Shown here in pieces: positions 27,261 to 35,938 of a stretch of DNA of 64,000 bases. The DNA lies in the NCBI GenBank assembly GCA_000466585.1, contig KE993502.1:202277-266276 (forward strand). The letters are read 5' to 3'. The notes under the pieces were generated by a model, which was not told the origin of the DNA, made no database searches, and saw nothing but the letters and a program-made list of their open reading frames with translations. Each line of letters begins with the position of its first letter. The stretch's first letter is position 1. Both the position numbers and the translations under genes were made by a program. The DNA comes from Clostridiales bacterium oral taxon 876 str. F0540 (GTDB lineage: Bacteria > Bacillota > Clostridia > Clostridiales > Clostridiaceae).

Positions 27261-29102
27261 TTAATTATTTTTTCTTATATAAGTCGGAACCTTTTGCTGC
27301 ATTAGCTTAAATATTTCATCATCATCCTTTTTGATAACTTCTCTAAACTCTTTAATAGAGTCTTCCAAAAATTTAATATTATGCTCCATAGGTTTTTCAA
27401 CAAAAATCTTTTTATGCTCTGTTGAAGTTAGGGCGACCTCATCCATAAGAAGTTCCTCATAAAGCTTCTCACCAGGTCTCAAACCCGTATATTTGATTTT
27501 GATATCTACATCAGGCTGAAGCCCTGAAAGAACTATCAAATCCCTTGCAAGTTCAGCTATCTTAACAGGCTCACCCATATCAAGCACAAAAATTTCTCCG
27601 CCCTTTGCTATAGCTCCCGCTTGAAGAACCAACTGAGCAGCCTCAGGTATTGTCATAAAAAATCTTGTTATCTCAGGATGTGTTACCGTAACTGGGCCGC
27701 CATGAGCAATTTGTTTTTTAAACAATGGTATAACACTTCCATTGCTTCCAAGAACATTCCCAAATCTTACTGCTACATACTCAGTACTGCTTACTTTATC
27801 TAAAGTCTGAATCATTATTTCACAGAATCTTTTTGATGCTCCCATGATATTTGTAGGATTTACCGCTTTATCTGTACTTATTTGAACAAATTTTTCAACA
27901 TTGTACTTATTACTGCACATAGCAACATTATAAGTTCCAAGTACATTATTTTTAATAACTTCTCTTGGGTTTTCTTCCATCAGTGGAACGTGCTTATGCG
28001 CAGCTGCGTGAAAAACAACACTTGGTTTATATTGTTCAAATACTTGGCTCATTCTTTCAAAATCTCTTATAGACGCTATTATAACCTTTAAATTTAAATT
28101 CGGGTATAAATACTTAAGTTCCATCTGTAGATCATAAGCATTATTTTCGTATATATCAAGTATGATCAATTCACTTGGATTAAACTTAACTATCTGTCTG
28201 CATAACTCCGAACCTATAGACCCTCCGCCTCCGGTAACCAACACAATCTTTTCTTTAATATATTTTGATATATTATTAATATCTAATTTTACAGGTTCCC
28301 TTCCAAGCAAATCTTCAATATCAACATTACGTAATTTACTTATATTTACCTTGCCGTCAATTATTTCATATATGCCAGGTACAGTTTTCAATTTACATTT
28401 AGTTTTTTTGCACATATTTAAAATTTCTTTTTGTATCTGAAGCGTGGAAGATGGAATTGCTAGTATAATCTCATCAACATTATATTTTTTACTAATTACA
28501 ACTATATCTTTTCTATTTCCTAAAACCTTAACTCCGTTTATATTCTTTCCTAGCTTTGAACTCTCATCATCGATTAATCCAACTATATCATATCTTAACT
28601 CTTTATGTTTTTTTATTTCCTTAATCAGCAAAGCTCCGGCATCCCCAGCACCTATAATCAACAGTTTAGCCATTTTTTCATTATTATTATCATAAGTTTT
28701 AACTTCTTCTGTAATTCTATATATAAATCTTGTTCCACCTAATAATACTGTGCTCAAAATCCAAAATATTATATGAACAGTAAAAGGAAATCTAAAATAT
28801 TGATTTTCCAAAAGCTTATAATTAATAAAATAGCTATAAACAATAAACACTATGTTTGACAAGGTTATTGAATATACTATAGAAAGCAATTCCTCAATAG
28901 AGGCATATTTCCAGATATGCTTGTACATATTAAAAATAACATTGAATAAAATGGTTATAACAATTACTGGTACAATACTTAATTTTAAAAACACAATATA
29001 TTCTGATGGTATATCAAAATCAAATTTAAGTAATAGTGAAACATATAATGAAATTATAATAAGTATTAAATCAATTGCTATAAACCTTTTATGCTGCTGC
29101 AC
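27261..29102 (-). CDS. Membrane-anchored UDP-GlcNAc 4,6-dehydratase (CapD/WbpM/PglF family)
   Basis: A 613-residue protein. The first ~120 residues hold four membrane helices; then a CoA-binding-like Rossmann region (IIGAGDAGALLIKEI) and a dehydratase domain from ~residue 290 with VTGGGGSIGSELCRQI, HAAAHKHVPLMEENP, STDKAVNPTNIMGASKR (the Tyr of classical SDRs replaced by Met, as in WbpM) and VRFGNVLGSNGSVIP. Makes UDP-4-keto-6-deoxy-GlcNAc at the membrane. GTG start at 29102 with AAGGAAGTGAT upstream. A promoter-like site lies at 29154-29181. With the aminotransferase at 29244 it could make a bacillosamine-type sugar. Confidence 0.9.
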   Translation of the reverse strand: MQQHKRFIAIDLILIIISLYVSLLLKFDFDIPSEYIVFLKLSIVPVIVITILFNVIFNMYKHIWKYASIEELLSIVYSITLSNIVFIVYSYFINYKLLENQYFRFPFTVHIIFWILSTVLLGGTRFIYRITEEVKTYDNNNEKMAKLLIIGAGDAGALLIKEIKKHKELRYDIVGLIDDESSKLGKNINGVKVLGNRKDIVVISKKYNVDEIILAIPSSTLQIQKEILNMCKKTKCKLKTVPGIYEIIDGKVNISKLRNVDIEDLLGREPVKLDINNISKYIKEKIVLVTGGGGSIGSELCRQIVKFNPSELIILDIYENNAYDLQMELKYLYPNLNLKVIIASIRDFERMSQVFEQYKPSVVFHAAAHKHVPLMEENPREVIKNNVLGTYNVAMCSNKYNVEKFVQISTDKAVNPTNIMGASKRFCEIMIQTLDKVSSTEYVAVRFGNVLGSNGSVIPLFKKQIAHGGPVTVTHPEITRFFMTIPEAAQLVLQAGAIAKGGEIFVLDMGEPVKIAELARDLIVLSGLQPDVDIKIKYTGLRPGEKLYEELLMDEVALTSTEHKKIFVEKPMEHNIKFLEDSIKEFREVIKKDDDEIFKLMQQKVPTYIRKNN

Positions 29103-29153
29103 ATCATCACTTCCTTAGTTAATATTTAAATTATTGTACATATTACATTAACC

Positions 29154-29181
29154 ATTGTACAACATTTATAAAAATATTCAA
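29154..29181 (-). promoter_or_regulatory. Candidate sigma-A promoter for capD-like/dehydrogenase operon
   Basis: TTGAAT (29181-29176) and TACAAT (29159-29154) are 16 bases apart on the minus strand, about 50 bases before the GTG start. A second overlapping candidate (TTGTAC...TACAAT, 18-base spacer) begins inside it. Confidence 0.4.
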
Positions 29182-29206
29182 CTTTTTTTATTTAAGCACA
29201 TCTACA

Positions 29207-29229
29207 ACCGCGTTAAATCTTTTAACACG
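29207..29229 (-). terminator. Possible weak terminator hairpin
   Basis: CCGCGTTAAA pairs with TTTAACACGG (one G-T pair) around a 3-base loop just after the stop of the aminotransferase gene. On the minus strand the stem is followed by TTGTAGATGTGC, so the U-tract is poor; read-through into the next operon is likely. Confidence 0.4.
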
Positions 29230-29243
29230 GCTGCAAATATTTG

Positions 29244-30422
29244 TTACCTTATAACTTGTTCAACACTTTTAACTAATTCATTAGCTATGTATTCAGCATC
29301 CTCAAATTTAAGAGTTGAATATAAAGGAAGAGTTATTTCATTAGCATACTGCGCATAAGCGTTAGGATAATCCTTTAAGTTATATCCCAAATTTTTATAT
29401 AAAGTTAACTTTGGAAGAGGCATAAAGTGTACATTTGTAGCTATATCTTTTTCGGCCATAATTTGAATCACTTTATTTCTTTGCTCCTCATTAAAGCCTC
29501 TCAATCTTAACGGGTATAAATGATAACATGTCTCAGTATCTTGTTGTTTATCAAAAGGAAGTATTGCCCATTCTTTCTCCTTTAATACATTATTATAAAT
29601 GCCATGTATTTTTTTTCTAATATCCATCATAACGTTAAACCTATTAAGTTGAACACTTCCTATAGCTGCCATTATATCTGTCATATTGCACTTAAATCCA
29701 TCAGTAACTATATCATATTGCCATGCTCCCGCCTTCATCTTTGATAATGCATCCTTGGTCTGCCCGTGTAAGGATGTATATTTAAATTCTTTATACAAAT
29801 CTTCTTTTCCTCTAAAGTTATTGTTATTATATGTTATAGCTCCACCTTCAGCGGTAGTAAGATTTTTTACTGCATGAAAAGAAAAAACATGAAAGTCCAT
29901 CTGTCCTCCAACTTTTTCTCCTTTATATTTAGCTCCAAAGGAATGAGCAGAATCAGAAATAAGAACTATATCCTCTCTATTTTTAGCTTTGATTACATTC
30001 TTTACAGCATCATAATCTACTGGCACCCCTGCAAAATCAACAGTAATTATTGCTCTAGTTTTTGGAGTTATAGAATCATATATTTTTTGTTCATCTATCA
30101 AAAAGCTATTCTCTTTTACATCAACAAATTTAGGTTTTATCCCTCTATGTAATAGCACATTTGATGTAGCGGCAAAGGTGTATGGAGTGGTTATTACCTC
30201 ATCATCTCCTCCAATACCTAAAACCTTTAAAATTAACTCAAGTCCTGCAGTATTGCTGTTTAAAGCAACAGCATGATTAGTACCACAGTATCTTGCCATC
30301 TCCTCTTCAAATTGAGCTGTTTTGGGTCCTGATGTAATCCATCCTGATTTCATTACCTCAACTACAGCATCTATCTCTGCTTGTGTTATATCTGGTGGTG
30401 AAAATGGTATCTTCTTGTTCAT
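29244..30422 (-). CDS. DegT-family sugar aminotransferase (PglE/PseC-like)
   Basis: A 392-residue PLP enzyme. It opens KKIPFSPPDITQAEIDAVVE...GWITSGPKTAQFE, has LNSNTAGLELILK, ISDSAHSFGA and VFSFHAVKNLTTAEGGA with the cofactor lysine. This type aminates C4 of 4-keto-6-deoxy amino sugars in several surface glycan pathways; with the CapD-like dehydratase in the next operon a UDP-4-amino-4,6-dideoxy-GlcNAc product is inferred. GAAGG lies upstream of the ATG, and the gene follows the WbpE-like aminotransferase by 34 bases in an operon with the DeoR-type regulator. Confidence 0.85.
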   Translation of the reverse strand: MNKKIPFSPPDITQAEIDAVVEVMKSGWITSGPKTAQFEEEMARYCGTNHAVALNSNTAGLELILKVLGIGGDDEVITTPYTFAATSNVLLHRGIKPKFVDVKENSFLIDEQKIYDSITPKTRAIITVDFAGVPVDYDAVKNVIKAKNREDIVLISDSAHSFGAKYKGEKVGGQMDFHVFSFHAVKNLTTAEGGAITYNNNNFRGKEDLYKEFKYTSLHGQTKDALSKMKAGAWQYDIVTDGFKCNMTDIMAAIGSVQLNRFNVMMDIRKKIHGIYNNVLKEKEWAILPFDKQQDTETCYHLYPLRLRGFNEEQRNKVIQIMAEKDIATNVHFMPLPKLTLYKNLGYNLKDYPNAYAQYANEITLPLYSTLKFEDAEYIANELVKSVEQVIR

Positions 30423-30456
30423 GAAACAAAACCTTCTTTCTTATTAAACAATTTAA

Positions 30457-31578
30457 CTATTTTCTGTAGAAACTTTTTATAGTCTCGCATACAAACTCAA
30501 CTTCTTGTTCAGTAATTTCTGGATAGATAGGAAGAGCAATAATTTTTTCTGATACTCTTTCCGATATTGGGAAATCGCCTTTTTTATAACCTAAATATTG
30601 AAAACTCTTCTGTAAGTGTAAAGGCATAGGATAATATATACTGTAACCAACTTCATTTTTCTTTAAATATTCTGCAAGTTCATCTCTTCTATCAGCTAAA
30701 ATATTAAAAACGTAAAATACTTGTTTTTGATTCCCTTTGACTTTAGGTAACTTAATGTTTTCACATTCATTTAATCTTTCTATATACATTTTAGCAATAC
30801 TCTGCCTTTTTCTTATAGCTTCTTCAATATACTTTAATTTAATTGATAAAATTGCTGCCTGAATTGTATCCAATCTTGAATTATAACCAATATAATCATA
30901 GTGATACTTTTTCGAAGCACCGTGTACCCTGAAACTATTTGCAAGTTTAGCTAGACTATCATCATTTGTTACAATCATTCCTCCATCACCATAGCCGCCT
31001 AATGTTTTTGTAGGGAAAAATGAATAAACGCCAAAGTCTCCTATTGTTCCGGAATGCTTATATGAGTCGTTGTTACCCTTCCATCTCATTCCAAAGGCCT
31101 CTGCAGCATCCTCTAAAACCCTCAAATTATGTTTTGCAGCTATATCCATTACTCTATCCATATTTGACATTTGATCAAATAAATGAATAGGAAGAATTCC
31201 AACTGTATTTTTATTTACTCTCTCTTCTATCTGGCTTACATCAATTCCGAATGTATCTTCATCAATATCAACAAAAATCGGCTTTCCTTTATGTCTTGTT
31301 ATACACGATGCAGATGCAAGAAAAGTAAATGGAGATGTTATTACCTCCTTGCCATCCTTAAAACCAAGTATATCAGACGCAATTATTAATGCATCTGTAC
31401 CAGATGCGACTCCTATAGCATATTTTGCACCAGTATACTCTTCTATTTGCTTTTCAAACCTAGATACTTGCTCTCCTAAAATAAAGTTTCCCTTTTCAAT
31501 GACAGACTTAATAGCATTATCAAATTCATTTTTTTTGTCATGATACTCTCTTTGAGAAGTATAAAAATTTACCTTCAT
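30457..31578 (-). CDS. DegT-family sugar aminotransferase (WbpE-like)
   Basis: A 373-residue PLP enzyme related to WbpE/DegT 3-aminotransferases: ILGEQVSRFEKQIEEYTGAK, ASGTDALIIA, VLEDAAEAFGM and SFFPTKTLGGYGDGGMI with the Schiff-base lysine. In the WbpA-B-E pathway it would put an amino group at C3 of the 3-keto-uronate. That role is inferred from WbpA- and WbpB-like genes in the locus; C3 amination of another keto sugar is possible. GGAGAGTTTATT precedes the ATG; the DeoR-type gene upstream ends 14 bases before. Confidence 0.83.
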   Translation of the reverse strand: MKVNFYTSQREYHDKKNEFDNAIKSVIEKGNFILGEQVSRFEKQIEEYTGAKYAIGVASGTDALIIASDILGFKDGKEVITSPFTFLASASCITRHKGKPIFVDIDEDTFGIDVSQIEERVNKNTVGILPIHLFDQMSNMDRVMDIAAKHNLRVLEDAAEAFGMRWKGNNDSYKHSGTIGDFGVYSFFPTKTLGGYGDGGMIVTNDDSLAKLANSFRVHGASKKYHYDYIGYNSRLDTIQAAILSIKLKYIEEAIRKRQSIAKMYIERLNECENIKLPKVKGNQKQVFYVFNILADRRDELAEYLKKNEVGYSIYYPMPLHLQKSFQYLGYKKGDFPISERVSEKIIALPIYPEITEQEVEFVCETIKSFYRK

Positions 31579-31592
31579 AATAAACTCTCCTT

Positions 31593-32360
31593 TTACTCAT
31601 TGGCTATTAAAACCTTAACTCCGCATTTTTGTATTCTTTCAATTTCGTCACTAGGGGCTTCCCAATCAGTTATTACAAAATCAAATTCCTTTGACTCTAA
31701 AGTCTTTGAGAAGAACTCAACTCCAATCTTGTCAAAATTAGCAAGACAAATTTTCTTTCTTGATACTCTTGCCACCGTTTTTTGAAAAATAGCGCCCTCA
31801 GGTGTTGAACTACTAAGTCCATGCTCACCAGAAAAGCCCCCCCCTGTTAAAAATGCAATATCGATTCTTAGACTTGACATAAATTCAACAGCTAATGCAT
31901 CTACTATTCCTTCTTCTTCCTGTATTTTCCCACAAACTATGTAAGTTTCTATATTATTATAATCTTTTAATTTTTCAGCTATGGTTAATGAGTTCGTAAC
32001 AACAGTAAAGTTTATATTTCTAGGAATATACTTGAGTAATATATAATGTATACTTGCGCCTCCTATAAAAACCGTGTCATCCTTCTCGATAAAACCAGCA
32101 GCTATTTTTGCAACAGCATTTTGATGTTCAGTACCTTCACCATATCTCACACCACTATTTATAGGAGACCTTCTTACTTTTGAAATTGGTATTGCGCCTC
32201 CATGAGTTCTTTTAAGTAATCCTTCTTCTTCCATTATGGTTAGGTCTCTTCTTATAGTATCAATTGATACTTTGAAGATTTCTGCTAGATCCTTTGCAAA
32301 TACTCTTCCTTTTACTTTCACTATAGAAAGTATATTCTCTCTTCGTTCTTCCGCAAACAC
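31593..32360 (-). CDS. DeoR-family transcriptional regulator
   Basis: A 255-residue regulator. Residues ~3-58 form the winged helix-turn-helix with the family signature DLAEIFKVSIDTIRRDLTIMEEEGLLKRTHGGA; the remainder is the DeoR C-terminal sensor domain (FIGGASIHYILLKYI, VVTNSLTIAEKL, LTGGGFSGEHGLSS), which binds phosphorylated sugars in known members. Start GTG at 32360; AAAGG lies about 13 bases upstream. It leads the operon with two sugar aminotransferases. Repeated GCATAAAAA-like boxes in front of it suggest autoregulation. Being tied to a surface-glycan locus is unusual for this family, which mostly governs sugar catabolism. Confidence 0.88.
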   Translation of the reverse strand: MFAEERRENILSIVKVKGRVFAKDLAEIFKVSIDTIRRDLTIMEEEGLLKRTHGGAIPISKVRRSPINSGVRYGEGTEHQNAVAKIAAGFIEKDDTVFIGGASIHYILLKYIPRNINFTVVTNSLTIAEKLKDYNNIETYIVCGKIQEEEGIVDALAVEFMSSLRIDIAFLTGGGFSGEHGLSSSTPEGAIFQKTVARVSRKKICLANFDKIGVEFFSKTLESKEFDFVITDWEAPSDEIERIQKCGVKVLIANE

Positions 32361-32435
32361 TATGTTCCAAACCTTTCTAATAATTTAATATTTATATAGA
32401 TTATAATATCACTAATATGCGGTTTTGTTAATATA

Positions 32436-32483
32436 TTTTTTGCATTTTTATCAGTTTTATGCTTTTTTATGCTTTTTTACGCA
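32436..32483. promoter_or_regulatory. Cluster of GCATAAAAA-type repeats upstream of the DeoR-family gene
   Basis: On the minus strand GCGTAAAAAA, GCATAAAAAA, GCATAAAACTG and a further ATGCAAAAAA occur in direct orientation about every 10 to 19 bases, 75 to 125 bases before the start. DeoR-family proteins bind short direct repeats, so these are candidate operator boxes. Low sequence complexity makes this tentative. Confidence 0.4.
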
Positions 32484-32513
32484 TTATAAAAGTTAATTAT
32501 CTACCCACAGCAT

Positions 32514-32544
32514 AAAAATCTGCTAGATATACTAACAGATTTTT
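32514..32544 (-). terminator. Terminator of galU
   Basis: AAAAATCTGCTAG pairs with CTAACAGATTTTT (one G-T) around a 5-base loop, 12 bases past the galU stop. The minus-strand stem ends in a TTTTT run. Confidence 0.65.
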
Positions 32545-32555
32545 ATTATAAAGAA

Positions 32556-33464
32556 TTATTGATTTTCTTCTAGGCCCTTAAATAATCCCGAAAAATTAGG
32601 ATTGTTCCTTATTGTTAATAAATACTCCAAAAACGGCCTCTGTAAATCCTCTCTCTTAAGAGCAAACTCCACCGTTGCTTCTAAAAATCCTAATTTATCA
32701 CCAACATCATGTCTTCTGCCTTCAAAATTATATGCGTACATAGCTTCACTTTGTATGAGAGTTCTAAGTGCATCTGTCAGCTGTATTTCTCCGCCTTTTC
32801 CTGGTGCAGTATTATCAAGAATATCAAATATTTGAGGAGTTATTATATATCTACCTAATATCGCTATATTTGATGGAGCCTCTTCCTCTTTTGGCTTTTC
32901 AACCAAATCCTTTACTTTATAAACTCTATCTTCAATATGCATGCCTTTAACTATTCCGTATTTAGATACATCACTCATAGGAACTTCCTGTACACCTAAT
33001 ATTGTAGTCTTGTATTCCGTATAGCAGTCAATTAATTGTTTAAGACATGGCACTTTACTGTCTACTACATCATCACCAAGCATTACAGCAAAAGGTTCTC
33101 TGCCAACAAAAGTCTTGGCACAGCTTATAGCATGCCCTAACCCCTTAGGCTCTTTTTGTCTTATATAATGTATATTCACCATATTAGTTATATCTTTTAC
33201 CATACTTAATAGCTCTTCTTTTCCATGAGACTCGAGCTCCTGTTCAAGTTCTACAGATTTGTCAAAATGGTCCTCAATAGCCCTTTTATTACGACCTGTA
33301 ATAATTAAAATTTCTTCTATTCCGGAAGCTACCGCTTCTTCAATTATGTATTGTATAGTTGGTTTATCAACTATAGGAAGCATTTCCTTGGGTTGAGCCT
33401 TTGTAGCAGGCAAAAATCTTGTTCCTAGGCCTGCTGCAGGTATAATAGCCTTTTTTACTTGCAT
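32556..33464 (-). CDS. galU: UTP-glucose-1-phosphate uridylyltransferase
   Basis: A 302-residue nucleotidyltransferase forming UDP-glucose from UTP and glucose-1-phosphate. It has IIPAAGLGTRFLPATKAQPKEMLP, the VDKPTIQYIIEEAV stretch, LGHAISCAK, MLGDDVV (metal-binding aspartates) and GGEIQLTDAL, all GalU features. I chose ATG 33464: GGGAG lies 8 bases upstream and the family starts here; the open frame extends to 33482 without support. It is a single-gene unit with its own promoter (33497-33525) and terminator, at the head of the polysaccharide locus. Confidence 0.95.
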   Translation of the reverse strand: MQVKKAIIPAAGLGTRFLPATKAQPKEMLPIVDKPTIQYIIEEAVASGIEEILIITGRNKRAIEDHFDKSVELEQELESHGKEELLSMVKDITNMVNIHYIRQKEPKGLGHAISCAKTFVGREPFAVMLGDDVVDSKVPCLKQLIDCYTEYKTTILGVQEVPMSDVSKYGIVKGMHIEDRVYKVKDLVEKPKEEEAPSNIAILGRYIITPQIFDILDNTAPGKGGEIQLTDALRTLIQSEAMYAYNFEGRRHDVGDKLGFLEATVEFALKREDLQRPFLEYLLTIRNNPNFSGLFKGLEENQ

Positions 33465-33496
33465 AAACAAATCTCCCTTCAAATAATTCTACACTA

Positions 33497-33525
33497 ATTA
33501 TAAACGAGGTTAGAATAAATTACAA
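33497..33525 (-). promoter_or_regulatory. Sigma-A promoter of galU
   Basis: TTGTAA (33525-33520) and a perfect TATAAT (33502-33497) are 17 bases apart on the minus strand, 32 bases before the galU ATG. Confidence 0.65.
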
Positions 33526-33629
33526 TTATACTTAATATTCTTACTAAAATGACATATTTTAATTCAGAATGGAAATATGCATATTTTTAACTATAACTTT
33601 ATATTAAATTTGTCTATTTCCTAAATTGG

Positions 33630-33660
33630 TTGTACTATGCTACTTTATTATTTATATAAT
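33630..33660 (+). promoter_or_regulatory. Candidate promoter of the LCP gene
   Basis: TTGTAC (33630-33635) is followed after 17 bases by TATATA and, two bases later, by TATAAT (33655-33660). A second TATAAT lies at 33667-33672. One of these probably drives the plus-strand LCP gene, divergent from galU. Confidence 0.45.
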
Positions 33661-33719
33661 ATATAGTATAATGACTAAGTTAAAGTATTAATTTTAATTT
33701 GTCGAAGGAAGGTAGTAAT

Positions 33720-34748
33720 ATGGAAAATAATAAAAAGAGAAGTGATAAGCATAAGAATAAAAAGAAAAATAAAAAGCCTGTTGTCATATCAATTGTTGTA
33801 ATTTTGCTTCTTCTAGTATCCTCAGTGTTTGGTGCAGGCTATTATTATTTAAGTAAAATAAATAACAGTAAAATATCTAAAAGTAATGAAGATTTAGGAA
33901 TAAATAATGATGCACAAAAAAGAATTGATCAAGAGGATCCAAATAAAAATATAGTTAATATAGCACTATTTGGGGTAGATAGAAGAGAAAAAAATGAAGC
34001 AAGCCGTTCTGATTCCATTATGATAGCTACAATAGATAAAAATCATAAAAAGATTAAATTATCTTCAGTTATGAGAGATACCTATGTTAATGTTCCGGGA
34101 CATGGGATGACTAAGATAACTCATGCTTATGCGTATGGTGGAGCTCAACTGGCAATAAAAACATTAAACGAAAATTTCCAGTTAAATATTAAGGATTATG
34201 CAACAGTTGACTTTTTTAGCTTGGAGAAAATTATTGATTCAATGGGCGGAGTTACAATTGATGTAAAAAAGGAAGAGGTTCCTTTAATTAATCAATATAT
34301 GGCTGAAACAGCTGGAATTGAAAAAAAGGCTATACCTACTGTAACTAAACCAGGAACACTAAATTTAAATGGTATGCAAGCAGTTGCATATTCTAGAATA
34401 AGATATGTAGGTAATGGAGACTACGAGAGAACAGAAAGACAGAGAAAAGTTTTGACAGCACTATTTGAAAAGATACAGGCGGCTGGTGTAGCCAAGTATC
34501 CTTCAATAGTTTCTACATTGCTTCCATATACTGAAACAAGTATTTCTAATTTAGATCTAGTTTCTATGGGGACAGGAGTCTTAACTTCCGGTACCAAAAC
34601 TCTTGATCAGGAAAGATTCCCTGTAGATGGATATTGTGATGGGAAAACTATAGGTGGCGTTTATTACTTAGTTGCTGATTTAAAGGCAACGACAGATCAA
34701 ATGCACAAGTATATTTTTGACGATATAAAACCTACTGCTAAGAAGTAA
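33720..34748 (+). CDS. LytR-CpsA-Psr (LCP) family cell-wall glycopolymer ligase
   Basis: A 342-residue protein with a lysine-rich cytosolic N-terminus, one membrane helix (VISIVVILLLLVSSVFGAGYYY trimmed region at ~25-48), and an external LCP domain: ALFGVDRREKNEASRSDSI, VMRDTYVNVPGHG, INHAYAYGG-type KITHAYAYGG, YSRIRYVGNGDYERTERQ. LCP enzymes move undecaprenyl-linked polymers (teichoic acids, capsule) onto peptidoglycan. ATG at 33720 with GAAGGAAGG in front. Placed divergently from galU at the edge of the polysaccharide locus, it is a good candidate to anchor that glycan. Terminated by a 23-bp hairpin. Confidence 0.92.
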   Translation: MENNKKRSDKHKNKKKNKKPVVISIVVILLLLVSSVFGAGYYYLSKINNSKISKSNEDLGINNDAQKRIDQEDPNKNIVNIALFGVDRREKNEASRSDSIMIATIDKNHKKIKLSSVMRDTYVNVPGHGMTKITHAYAYGGAQLAIKTLNENFQLNIKDYATVDFFSLEKIIDSMGGVTIDVKKEEVPLINQYMAETAGIEKKAIPTVTKPGTLNLNGMQAVAYSRIRYVGNGDYERTERQRKVLTALFEKIQAAGVAKYPSIVSTLLPYTETSISNLDLVSMGTGVLTSGTKTLDQERFPVDGYCDGKTIGGVYYLVADLKATTDQMHKYIFDDIKPTAKK

Positions 34749-34797
34749 AAAAGAATGCTGTAACATGAATTTTATTCATGTTACAGCATTCTTTTTT
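34747..34797. terminator. Bidirectional terminator between LCP gene and TPR gene
   Basis: A perfect 23-bp stem with a 5-base loop, with A-run and T-run on the two flanks, serves both convergent genes; the last bases of the minus-strand TPR gene overlap it. Confidence 0.92.
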
Positions 34798-35875
34798 ATA
34801 AACTAATTTTATTAAATACCTGTTCTAACTCCCTAACCACTTCGTCATTGCTGTCAAGTTTTTTAGCTATATCAAAATGATTTTTAGCCTGAGTCACATT
34901 TCCGGAATTTAGGTAGCACATTATTAAATTAGTGCATATTTCAACAGATTTAGTTGCTTCAAAGGCTTTTCTCAAATACTTAATAGCGGTATCAAAATCT
35001 CCTAAAGAAGCATAATTTATTCCCAATTCATTAACTACTTCAACTAAGGCATCATCAATGGTTAACGCTTCATTCAAATAATATATAGCTTTTTCATAAT
35101 TCTCTAGTATTCTATAGCCTACTGCAATATTATAATGAAGAGTCGCATCATTTCCATATTCATCTAATAGAGGAATCAGAAACTTTAATGCGCTGTCTGG
35201 ATCTTCATATAAAAGTTCTTTTCCCCTTTCAAAATCAACTATATTTTTTAAAGAATGATGAAACTCTGAAATAACAGGAGTTTGCTCTCCACCCTTAGAT
35301 ATGTAAGTATTTAACAAATACATTGCAGTTTCAAAATCTCCGTCTTCTCTTTTTATTATAGACTCATAAAGGAACGGTGCTGCAAAATCTTCAATTAATT
35401 TAGCTCTTTCAATTATGGAAAGCTCTTCTTCCTTAAAACTTTTATCTTTTATTCTTATATTTTCAGCTAAAGAAAATAATTTTTCATAGTTTTCAACATT
35501 TGCTTCTAAATAACTTAAGCCTTTTAAAAATATATATGCATCCTCATACTTTTCATTTTTCACTTCACTAAAAATTAATGATTTTATAAATGATATACTA
35601 TTTGGAACATTAGACAGCATTTCAATATATATATCTTTGTATCTGAAGCTTTCATCAATACCAATTACATAAAACATACCTTCGATAAAAAATGAAAGAG
35701 GTATATCTTCCATTGTGTTTCCGCCTTTAATACTATCTATAATCTGCGCAGATTTAATTGGCATGTACACATCTTCTTTTAAGTAAATTTTAAATAAATC
35801 CACTAATTTTTCTTTTTTTATATCTAAGAACAGTACCTCATCAAGTCTTTGTGAAAAATAAACTTTTCCTTCCAA
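34796..35875 (-). CDS. Tetratricopeptide-repeat protein of unknown function
   Basis: A 359-residue soluble protein. The second half contains consecutive TPR-like helices, for example ATLHYNIAVGYRILENYEKAIYYLNEALTID trimmed to its core YNIAVGYRILENYEKAI, then INYASLGDFDTAIKYLRKAFE and MCYLNSGNVTQAKNHFDIAKK. The first ~150 residues are not recognisable. No signal peptide or transmembrane segment is evident, so it probably scaffolds cytosolic partners. Start TTG at 35875, with AGAGGTGATATT upstream. It is monocistronic, converging with the LCP gene. Confidence 0.8.
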   Translation of the reverse strand: MEGKVYFSQRLDEVLFLDIKKEKLVDLFKIYLKEDVYMPIKSAQIIDSIKGGNTMEDIPLSFFIEGMFYVIGIDESFRYKDIYIEMLSNVPNSISFIKSLIFSEVKNEKYEDAYIFLKGLSYLEANVENYEKLFSLAENIRIKDKSFKEEELSIIERAKLIEDFAAPFLYESIIKREDGDFETAMYLLNTYISKGGEQTPVISEFHHSLKNIVDFERGKELLYEDPDSALKFLIPLLDEYGNDATLHYNIAVGYRILENYEKAIYYLNEALTIDDALVEVVNELGINYASLGDFDTAIKYLRKAFEATKSVEICTNLIMCYLNSGNVTQAKNHFDIAKKLDSNDEVVRELEQVFNKISL

Positions 35876-35908
35876 AATATCACCTCTTTATAAATATATT
35901 CACACTGT

Positions 35909-35936
35909 AAAAGAGTGAGCTAAAACTCACTCTTTT
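35909..35936 (-). terminator. Terminator of the phosphohexomutase gene
   Basis: AAAAGAGTGAG and CTCACTCTTTT form an 11-bp stem with a 6-base loop immediately after the stop at 35939; the T-run is in the distal arm. Confidence 0.75.
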
Positions 35937-35938
35937 GT

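Noticed and set aside
1..33500. Mobile element or phage origin of the polysaccharide locus
   Set aside because: No transposase, integrase, att-like repeat or base-composition break could be seen inside the window.
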